Shown here in pieces: positions 22,103 to 27,227 of a stretch of 27,227 nt of DNA. Under the pieces are notes generated by a model. That model was not told the DNA's origin. It saw only the letters and a list, made by a program, of their open reading frames with translations, and searched no databases. Position 1 is the stretch's first letter. The number at the start of each line of letters is the position of its first letter. Source of the stretch: DAHUZJ01 sp050743865 (GTDB lineage: Bacteria > Actinomycetota > Acidimicrobiia > Acidimicrobiales > RAAP-2); assembly GCA_050743865.1 (NCBI GenBank), contig JBOGGE010000048.1, positions 1 to 27,227 on the forward strand, written 5' to 3'. A program made the position numbers and the translations under genes.

Positions 22103-22558
22103 TCAGCCGGTGAGCGGATCAAGCCAGGCGACGAGCCCGGCCGCCTCGATGCCAGTCACGGCGCACGCCTCGTCGTTGTCGGACGCGTCCCCCGAGACCC
22201 CGACGGCACCGACGAGCCGGCCGGCGCCGTCACGGATCGGGACGCCTCCGGCGACCGGGACCATGCGGCCGCCGGCGATCATGCCCAGGGTGGCGAAGAA
22301 CTGTGGCAGCTTGTGCGCCCGCTGGACGATCTCCCGTCCCGACCAGCCCATGGCCAGGACGCCCCACGCCTTGGCGAAGGCGAGCTCGACCCGCATGATG
22401 CTCGAGTGGTCCGACCGCTTGGCCGCTACCAGGTGGCCACCGGTGTCGAGCACCACGGCCGTCAGCGGGGCGTAACCGTGCCGGACGCCTTCTTGCAGGG
22501 TGACGTCGACGATGGTCGACGCCTCTTCCAGGGAGACGACCGCCGCTTCAACCGGCAA
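22103..22558 (-). CDS. HbpS/GlcG-like (DUF336) heme- or cofactor-binding protein
   Basis: 151 aa, typical size. Family features: an N-terminal helix SLEEASTIVDVTLQEG, the strand LTAVVLDTGGHLVAAKRSD, then RVELAFAKAWGVLAMG, and the Gly-rich VPVAGGVPIRDGAGRLVGAV loop followed by VSGDASDNDEACA. Members bind heme (HbpS) or accompany glycolate and diol enzymes (GlcG, PduO C-terminus). TTG 22558 is the start because AGGAG lies 7 bases upstream. It overlaps the M24 gene by 11 bases, so they are coupled. The function within this cluster is not known. Confidence 0.85.
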   Translation of the reverse strand: MPVEAAVVSLEEASTIVDVTLQEGVRHGYAPLTAVVLDTGGHLVAAKRSDHSSIMRVELAFAKAWGVLAMGWSGREIVQRAHKLPQFFATLGMIAGGRMVPVAGGVPIRDGAGRLVGAVGVSGDASDNDEACAVTGIEAAGLVAWLDPLTG

Positions 22559-23783
22559 GGGTGATCTCCTGGACGGGGAAGGTCGAGATCATCTCGGTGC
22601 GGTCCTCGTGGACGATCAACATCTCCTCGATGCGGACGCCGAAGTCGTGCACCTTGCCGTGCTGGGTCTCGAGGGCGAACACCATCCCTGGCTCGATCGT
22701 CTGGGGATAGTCGAGCGACCAGATCCGGGAGATGACCGGCATGTCGTACTGGGCCAGGCCGAGGCCGTGGCCCCACAGGTTGGCCGCCGCCTCGTCCTCG
22801 TCCTCGTAGCCCCACGTCTCCATGGCCGACGGCCAGCGCGAAGCGATGTCCCTGGTGGTGGCCCCCGCCTTCACGGCGTCGATCGAGTCGTAGAGCCACT
22901 TGAGGGCGATGTCGTAGTATTGGCGCTGCTCGTCGGTCGGCTTCCCGCCGACGCAGAAGGTGCGGTAGTAACAGGACTTGAACCCGTTCCAGGTGAGCGC
23001 GGCCAGGTCGATGATCACCAGCTCGCCCGGCCGTATGATCCGGTCGGAGAAATTCCGCCAGTTCGGCCAGGCGTTGGGTCCCGACGACACGATCACGTCC
23101 TCCACGTCCTCCATCCCGGCGATGTCGTAGAGGTACTTCATCCCGAACGCGGTGACCTGGTTCTCCGTCAGGCCCGGCTTCAGGAATTTCGAGAACTCGT
23201 AGTGGAGAGCGTCACCGATGGCGCCGACGATCCGCATCGCCTCCTGCTCGTCCTCGTTCTTCACCGAACGAGCCTCGACCATGGGGGTCATGCCGTCGGT
23301 CCAGTTGACATGGGCCCGGTCGAACGCCCGGATCATGTTGATGTCGATGAAATCCACCCCGAGTGGCTGGTCCCGCACGTTCGCCTCCTCCAGCGCCTCG
23401 AGCAGAGCGTTGGTGAACTTCGTGACCTGCGCCTCCGAGGCCGGCCCGGCCGCGCCCTTGATCCAAGAGAAGGAGTGGCGCACGTTCTCGGGCCTGAGCC
23501 ACGGTGAGTGCTTCTTCACGTGGATACCGATGTCACCCTGCTCGAACAGGATCGGCTCCCGGCCCTCGACCAGGATGGCGTAGCGGAGGCCCGGCTTCAG
23601 CCGGTTCCACCCGGGAGTCAGGGTGGAGGTGATGTAGCGGACGTTCTCGTCGTACATGCACAGGATGGCCCCGAGGCCGTGACGCCGCATCGCCGCCCGA
23701 GCCCGCTCCAGGCGGAAGGCGCGCATCCGCCCCCAGTTGATCCGCTCCTGCCAGTCCATGCTAACCGCGCCGAATGAGGCCAT
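22548..23783 (-). CDS. M24-family protein with an altered metal site (creatinase-like)
   Basis: 411 aa. It has the same layout as the M24 protein at 18608-19825; even the N-termini align (WQERINWGRMRAFR against WEERYDFDRLRRER). Metal-ligand check: D259 kept, but the second Asp is C271 in WNGFKSCYYRTF. H339 (GHGLG), E372 (ALETQ) and E386 (VRIEEM) are kept. Losing one Asp suggests a changed or absent metal, as in creatinase, which uses the fold without metals to split a C-N bond. ATG 23783 is the best start although its ribosome binding site is weak. It lies downstream of the DRE-TIM gene by 119 bases on the same strand and is coupled to HbpS. Confidence 0.85.
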   Translation of the reverse strand: MASFGAVSMDWQERINWGRMRAFRLERARAAMRRHGLGAILCMYDENVRYITSTLTPGWNRLKPGLRYAILVEGREPILFEQGDIGIHVKKHSPWLRPENVRHSFSWIKGAAGPASEAQVTKFTNALLEALEEANVRDQPLGVDFIDINMIRAFDRAHVNWTDGMTPMVEARSVKNEDEQEAMRIVGAIGDALHYEFSKFLKPGLTENQVTAFGMKYLYDIAGMEDVEDVIVSSGPNAWPNWRNFSDRIIRPGELVIIDLAALTWNGFKSCYYRTFCVGGKPTDEQRQYYDIALKWLYDSIDAVKAGATTRDIASRWPSAMETWGYEDEDEAAANLWGHGLGLAQYDMPVISRIWSLDYPQTIEPGMVFALETQHGKVHDFGVRIEEMLIVHEDRTEMISTFPVQEITLAG

Positions 23784-23902
23784 CGGTCTTCGTCACATCC
23801 TTTCTCGATCTCGTTCGCTGTCTCGTCCACGCGGGTGGCCGCGGCCCGGCCGGATCACCGGGCCCAGCCGCCCGGCGACGGGAGCAGCCGGAGGGGCGCG
23901 GA

Positions 23903-25132
23903 TCAGCCGGTCACGGCCTCGGCGATCTCGCGCAGGTCATTGTCGTCGAGCAGACCGTGCAGCTCCAAGGAGCGCCGCTTCACCCGCTTGAGAATCTCGG
24001 CCTGCTGGTCGGTGTCGGCTTTCAGCCCCAGCCGCTCGAGACCCTCGGCCACGTTGGGCGCCCCGCTGCCCTTCCCGAGCACCAGGCGGGGGCCGTCCTG
24101 GCCGACCAGGCTCGGTAGGTACGGGAAGGCCTCGGTGAGGTCCTGGTCGCGGACGTTGCGAACCCAGGTCGAGATGATCCCCGACTCCACGTCGAACAGC
24201 CGGGAACCCGAGACCGCGCGGTTCGACGGCTGGTCCACCCCGGCGATCCGATTGACCAGGCGCGCCAGCGGGGCCAGGACCTCGGTCTTTATCCCGATGT
24301 CCCGCCCGTAGAGGGTGAGGAGGCTCATCACCGTCTCCTCGAGCGGCGTGTTGCCGGCTCGCTCGCCAATCCCCGACACCGTGGTCTGGATCACGTCGGC
24401 CCCTGCGGCGGCGGCAATCATGCTGTTGGCCACGCCGAGCCCGTAGTCCATGTGGAAGTGGGTCTCCACCGGGACGTTCAGGCGCTCACGGCTCACGTTC
24501 ACGAACCGCTCGACCGCGTGGGGGGTGAGGACACCGAAGGTGTCGACGAGGCCGAGGCCGTCGAGATGCCCGTCGGCGGCGACCCGGGCCACCAGGTCGA
24601 GGTAATCGGCCACCGAAGCCCGGGTGGCGTCGATGGGGAAGAAGGATACCTTGAGCCCCTGCTCGTGGGCGTACTGGGTCGCCTCCACGGAGAGCTCGAC
24701 GGCCCGCTCTACGCTCCACTGGTAGCCCATCTCGATCAGATGGCGGCTGGACGGAACTTCGGTGACGACACCGGTCACCCCGCAGTCCAGCGCCAGCTTC
24801 ACGTCGTCGACGGTGCACCGCGAGAAGGCGTAGATCTCCGAGGGCAGATCCAGCTTGACAATTTCTTCGACCGCCCGCCGGTCCTCGTCGGACACCGCCG
24901 GCAGGCCAGCCTCGATCCTGTGGACGCCGGCACCGGCGAGCGCCTCGGCGATGCGGATCTTGTCGTCGGCGGTGAAGACCACCCCGGCCTGCTGCTCGCC
25001 GTCCCGCAGCGTGACGTCGTGGATCTGGAGCGAGTCGTTGAACCGGTAGTCGGCCGCCACCTCGGCGTCGTGGTTCCATGGGCTGGTGAACCACCGGTCG
25101 GTGTGCCAGGGCTGCTCGGCGGGCCTTGCCAT
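23903..25132 (-). CDS. DRE-TIM metallolyase-family enzyme (isopropylmalate/homocitrate synthase-like)
   Basis: 409 aa. The DRE motif is in DVTLRDGEQQAG (39-50), and the metal HxH in VETHFHMDYGLGVANS (H225, H227). GIGERAGNTPLEE follows, and LVDTFGVLTP precedes. The motifs point to the Claisen-condensing branch (2-isopropylmalate, homocitrate, citramalate synthases) rather than HMG-CoA lyase. It lacks the LeuA regulatory domain, so feedback by leucine is not expected. ATG 25132 follows GAGGAGG at 5 bases; a longer in-frame extension to 25402 has no support. It starts a minus-strand group with M24 and HbpS-like genes; the actual 2-oxo acid acceptor is unknown. Confidence 0.85.
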   Translation of the reverse strand: MARPAEQPWHTDRWFTSPWNHDAEVAADYRFNDSLQIHDVTLRDGEQQAGVVFTADDKIRIAEALAGAGVHRIEAGLPAVSDEDRRAVEEIVKLDLPSEIYAFSRCTVDDVKLALDCGVTGVVTEVPSSRHLIEMGYQWSVERAVELSVEATQYAHEQGLKVSFFPIDATRASVADYLDLVARVAADGHLDGLGLVDTFGVLTPHAVERFVNVSRERLNVPVETHFHMDYGLGVANSMIAAAAGADVIQTTVSGIGERAGNTPLEETVMSLLTLYGRDIGIKTEVLAPLARLVNRIAGVDQPSNRAVSGSRLFDVESGIISTWVRNVRDQDLTEAFPYLPSLVGQDGPRLVLGKGSGAPNVAEGLERLGLKADTDQQAEILKRVKRRSLELHGLLDDNDLREIAEAVTG

Positions 25133-25162
25133 ACGGACCTCCTCGTCTGCTCGGCGTCGGGA

Positions 25163-25188
25163 CGAACGCGCAGGCCCTGCGTCGTTCG
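25163..25188 (-). promoter_or_regulatory. Strong hairpin in the leader of the DRE-TIM gene
   Basis: On the minus strand CGAACG-A-CGCAGG pairs with CCTGCG-CGTTCG around a tight G/GGC loop: two 6-base-pair helices with one bulged A. It sits 30 bases before the start codon and 5 bases after an 11-codon leader ORF. There is no T-run, so it is a structured leader rather than a plain terminator. Confidence 0.5.
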
Positions 25189-25193
25189 GCTGC

Positions 25194-25226
25194 TCAGCGA
25201 GGCCGGGTTCCCCCTCTCGCCACCAT
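25194..25226 (-). CDS. Possible 10-residue leader peptide ORF upstream of the DRE-TIM gene
   Basis: ATG 25226 opens MVARGGTRPR and stops at TGA 25194-25196, just before the leader hairpin. It contains three Arg codons and no Leu codons. The ribosome binding site is weak. Its position between the predicted promoter and the hairpin is that of an attenuator peptide, but chance cannot be ruled out. Confidence 0.25.
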   Translation of the reverse strand: MVARGGTRPR

Positions 25227-25244
25227 CCCGATCTGCAGGCAAGA

Positions 25245-25253
25245 ACCTTATCA
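25245..25253 (-). promoter_or_regulatory. Extended -10 promoter for the DRE-TIM/M24/HbpS group
   Basis: On the minus strand TGATAAGGT fits TG-N-TANNNT, in an AT-rich patch just after the GntR gene stop. The transcript would begin near 25238, giving a leader of about 105 bases. Confidence 0.45.
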
Positions 25254-25256
25254 TCA

Positions 25257-26171
25257 TCACTTGCTGGGGCGCCAAGCGCCCCAATAGGGTTCATTGGCCG
25301 ATGCCGCGGGCGAGCCTGATCTCCGGCGGCGGCTCCGAGCACCCGGAGGGCGCCCGCCGGGGGGCCGGGGGGGGCCGGGTCCTGCCTCAGTGCCCCCACC
25401 ACGGCCGGTGTCGCCGGCCGAGGTCACGTCGACGTCGAGCTCGCGGACCTCTAGCAAGGCGCGCAGGGTCCCGTCGAGGTGTCGCCGCACGGCGTTGGCG
25501 GCCACATCGGCGTCCCGGTCGATCACCGCCTCGAGGATCTCGCGGTGCTCGGCGTTCCCTCGCTGGATGCGATCGGGCTCCGACAGCAGCGAGTGGGTCA
25601 CGTAGAGCGACGACAGGGCGTGGAGCTGGCGGAGGATGGCGGCCAATCGGGGGCTGCCCGCGGCCCGCTCGATCACGCCGTGAAACTGGGCGTTGATCTC
25701 GGACCAGACCGTCGCCCCCTCGACGTGCTGCATGGCTGTGACCAGCTCCACCGCCTCCACCAGGCTGGCCACGGGTGCCTCCTTGGCCGCCCGTACGACG
25801 GCGATCGGCTCGAGCAGCTTGCGCAGCTCGTACACTTCGACCAGCTCGCTGCGGCTGAGCTCGTGGACGAAGGTGCCGCCGCGCACATCCCGCTGCACCA
25901 GGCCCTCGGCGGCCAGCTGTCGGATCGCCTCCCGCACCGGCGTGGTGCTTACCCCGAGCGCCTCCGCGATGCGCGGCTGGACGAGACGGGTCCCCCCGAC
26001 CAGGTAGCCGCTGGTGATCCCCCGGCGCAGGGTCTGGAGCACCCGGTCGTGTGCGAGCATCGCCGCCCCGACACCCTCGGCGCCCTCGTCACCTCCGGCG
26101 CCCTCGTCACCTCCGGCGCCGGACCAGTCCCGAGATCCCTCCAGACCACCCTTGGCGGGCCGTGTGCCCAT
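25257..26171 (-). CDS. GntR-family transcriptional regulator with FCD ligand domain
   Basis: 304 aa. After an unusual Gly/Glu/Asp-rich N-terminus (repeat GAGGDE), the winged helix covers about residues 38-105, with PRIAEALGVSTTPVREAIRQL as recognition helices and GGTFVHELS as wing. The FCD domain follows (ELRKLLEPIAVVRAA, QFHGVIERA, EHREILEAVIDRDADVAANAVRRHL), with the His positions that bind a metal in many members. The last about 60 residues are Gly/Pro/Arg-rich and may be non-essential. ATG 26171 has GGAGGA 6 bases upstream. FCD-GntR proteins usually repress catabolic operons until a carboxylate is present; the genes at 22103-25132 directly downstream are the likely targets. Confidence 0.9.
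   Translation of the reverse strand: MGTRPAKGGLEGSRDWSGAGGDEGAGGDEGAEGVGAAMLAHDRVLQTLRRGITSGYLVGGTRLVQPRIAEALGVSTTPVREAIRQLAAEGLVQRDVRGGTFVHELSRSELVEVYELRKLLEPIAVVRAAKEAPVASLVEAVELVTAMQHVEGATVWSEINAQFHGVIERAAGSPRLAAILRQLHALSSLYVTHSLLSEPDRIQRGNAEHREILEAVIDRDADVAANAVRRHLDGTLRALLEVRELDVDVTSAGDTGRGGGTEAGPGPPRPPGGRPPGARSRRRRSGSPAASANEPYWGAWRPSK
25265..25283 (-). terminator. Perfect 8-base-pair hairpin at the end of the GntR gene
   Basis: TGGGGCGC (25265-25272) and GCGCCCCA (25276-25283) pair around a 3-base loop. It lies 5 bases upstream of the GntR stop codon on the minus strand. No T-run follows, so termination is uncertain. It could also insulate the next promoter. Confidence 0.35.
26081..26116 (-). 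repeat. Two perfect 18-base tandem units in the GntR 5' region
   Basis: CGCCCTCGTCACCTCCGG occurs at 26081-26098 and 26099-26116, encoding a repeated six-residue Gly/Ala/Asp/Glu unit in the N-terminal tail ahead of the winged helix. A partial, diverged copy precedes it. Confidence 0.85.
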
Positions 26172-26395
26172 CCTTCCTCCTCCACGTCACTGCTCCGTGG
26201 ACGCCATTGAGGCCTGCTTCAGAAGCCTATCCCCATCCGTTATCGCTGAGCTTGCTGCGGTTGTCCTCTTTCGAGGTTCCTCGATCCCCCCTCTTGTAAA
26301 TGGCATCGATTCTCGACTCACTGGCCACGGCCGGCGCTGCGCCCCATTTGGTGGATGACCGTCAAACCAAGCCAACTCCAAATTCGGTGGGGACC
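26172..26395. other. Gene-free spacer upstream of the GntR gene
   Basis: Lower GC than the coding regions. No convincing ORF, RNA gene or -35/-10 pair was found. The GntR promoter should be here, but I cannot place it. Confidence 0.4.
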
Positions 26396-26611
26396 TCACC
26401 CCGACTGACGGGCGTCGCTGTCCCGAGGCGGTGGGTCTGGAAGGTGGTAGCGGGTCCCCCGCCGGATACCCTCGTGAACCAACTTGCCCTTTGCCGGGCG
26501 GCAGTCAGGGACGCGCTGACGGGCGCCGGGCGTCATCTGAGACCCGGCAAGGAGGGACGGCGACCGCACGAGTCGTTCCTCGAGCTCGGCCTCGCCGAGA
26601 TATCGCTGCAC
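26396..26611 (-). pseudogene. Winged-helix fragment, probably decayed
   Basis: An open frame of 71 residues that ends with KGKLVHEGIRRGTRYHLPD. This is the pattern of a winged-helix wing (GKLVREGxRRGTRYHL), but the preceding recognition helix is scrambled (QRVPDCRPA where a V-R-D-A-L-type helix is expected). No clear start or ribosome binding site. Read as the remnant of a DNA-binding protein, near the broken integrase. Confidence 0.3.
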
Positions 26612-26696
26612 AGTGAGCTCGACTGGCGTCGGACCGGGCGACGCGGCGTTTCACGTGGTCGGCGAGATGACCGGTGCTTGTCCCTGGCGGTGTGCG

Positions 26697-27115
26697 TCAG
26701 CTACTTGCCGCAAGTGCCTTCCCGAAGATTTCGCCGAGTGCTTCTGCCACCTCCTGGTCGGCCTCGGGCACGAATTGGGCGTAGACGTTGAGCGATGTGG
26801 CCGGGTTCCGGTGACCGAGGCGGCCGGCGAGGGTGCGGACATCGATGCCCGAGACGAGACTGGTAGTAGGCGATGTTCGAATCCTGCCGGATAGCTGGGT
26901 CGGCTGGGCTATTCGTCAGGTCTCGCGATCACTGCGGCGGACCAGGTCGGCGGCGTTGTGCTCGGCTCGGGCCCGGCGCTCTCGGAGCGGCCCGACCGTG
27001 CCGGCGTCGAGGATGACCCGCCGGCTCTGGTCGGTCTTGGTCCTGTGCTCGATCAGCTCGCCCTTCACGATGACGATGCCGCGCCCGATCGAGACGGTGC
27101 CCGGTCGAGGTCCCC
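26697..27115 (-). pseudogene. Tyrosine recombinase (phage-type integrase), broken
   Basis: Minus strand. The upstream part reads TVSIGRGIVIVKGELIEH then RTKTDQSRRVILDAG, which is the beta-hairpin with the catalytic Lys. An in-frame TGA at 26916-26918 interrupts it. In the same frame downstream, SGIDVRTLAGRLGHRN then PATSLNVYAQFVPEAD carries the conserved LGH and the nucleophile Tyr, ending at TGA 26697-26699. The roughly 80-90 residues expected between, with the HxxR arginine, are missing. A one-base frameshift lies near 27096-27100, where DLDR continues in another frame. It cannot encode an active recombinase. The 5' part may run past the window. Confidence 0.75.
26875..26890 (+). other. tRNA 3'-end-like sequence inside the integrase remnant
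   Basis: GTTCGAATCCTGCCGG looks like a T-loop and 3' half of a T-stem. The 5' bases do not pair with it and no matching acceptor stem lies upstream, so it is not a tRNA gene. It sits where the integrase middle is missing and may be the scar of an attachment-site core. Confidence 0.3.
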
Positions 27116-27133
27116 GTTACCCGTTACCCGTTA
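27113..27133 (+). repeat. Three tandem copies of a 7-base unit
   Basis: CCCGTTA is repeated three times (27113, 27120, 27127), followed by CCCC. The unit length is not a multiple of three and it lies at the broken 5' side of the integrase remnant, so it helps disrupt the frame. 27134-27227 holds nothing I recognise. Confidence 0.8.
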
Positions 27134-27227
27134 CCCCAATGGATGCACAAAAGGATGGACAGCTCCGGCGAGCCGACCGATTCCGCTCAACAATAGTCCT
27201 CTGACCTGGACGTTTGTGGCAGCCCCA

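Noticed and set aside
22073..23507. Plus-strand ORFs opposite HbpS and M24
   Set aside because: His/Asp/Val-rich antisense shadows typical of high-GC DNA; no motifs.
26300..26791. 163-codon plus-strand ORF at the right side
   Set aside because: No motif and Arg/Pro-rich; overlaps better-supported remnants on the minus strand.
26820..26895. tRNA gene ending near GTTCGAATCC
   Set aside because: T-stem does not pair, no acceptor stem or anticodon arm is found, and the region reads as integrase coding frame.
1..27227. CRISPR arrays, insertion sequences or toxin-antitoxin pairs
   Set aside because: No spaced direct-repeat arrays, transposase genes with terminal repeats or paired small toxin/antitoxin genes were seen; the repeats present are short tandems.

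Overview
The window is high-GC DNA with strongly G/C-ending codons, many GTG starts and a few TTG starts, ATGA/GTGA start-stop overlaps and GGAGG-type ribosome binding sites. This suggests an actinobacterium. The integrase remnant and the catabolic gene mix would fit an uncultured Acidimicrobiia/Thermoleophilia-like lineage, but no gene here fixes the taxonomy.

Layout. (1) 1-2340, minus strand: the 5' part of a branched-chain-amino-acid-type substrate-binding lipoprotein gene, with a good promoter and a dyad over its -10; a 3-hydroxyisobutyrate dehydrogenase-like enzyme; a peroxiredoxin with an in-frame TGA exactly at the peroxidatic cysteine position, followed by a SECIS-like hairpin (a probable selenoprotein); and a small frameshifted secreted protein. 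(2) 2700-7504, plus strand: a winged-helix/coiled-coil regulator, an aldo/keto reductase, a cyclase-family hydrolase, a cupin and a flavoprotein monooxygenase. (3) 7531-8313, minus: an isochorismatase-fold amidase. (4) 8584-16038, plus: Gfo/Idh/MocA oxidoreductase, livH-livM-livG-livF ABC transporter genes, an acetolactate-synthase-like ThDP enzyme and an alpha/beta hydrolase, almost all linked by start/stop overlaps. (5) 16088-19825, minus: M24 metallopeptidase, cyclic amidohydrolase (hydantoinase type) and asparaginase. (6) 19973-21733, plus: a CocE/NonD acyl hydrolase, divergent from region 5. (7) 21714-26171, minus: FCD-type GntR regulator, DRE-TIM metallolyase-family enzyme, a second M24 protein with an altered metal site, an HbpS/GlcG-like protein and an uncharacterised ORF. 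(8) 26396-27227: decayed DNA with a winged-helix remnant, a broken tyrosine integrase and a tRNA-3'-end-like sequence.

How it fits together. Families 2-7 look like an uptake-and-catabolism island. A HAAT-type importer (LivHMGF, with a binding-protein gene only at the far left edge) would bring in a small amide, peptide or N-heterocycle. Hydrolases of C-N bonds (cyclic amidohydrolase, asparaginase, isochorismatase-type amidase, two M24 proteins, cyclase-family hydrolase) would open and trim it. The flavin monooxygenase, cupin, aldo/keto reductase, ThDP enzyme, DRE-TIM enzyme and HIBADH-like dehydrogenase would take the carbon skeleton into central metabolism. The substrate cannot be named from sequence alone.

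The most striking single item is the putative selenocysteine peroxiredoxin at 1510-2019. No selenocysteine machinery (selA, selB, selC, selD) was recognised in the window.
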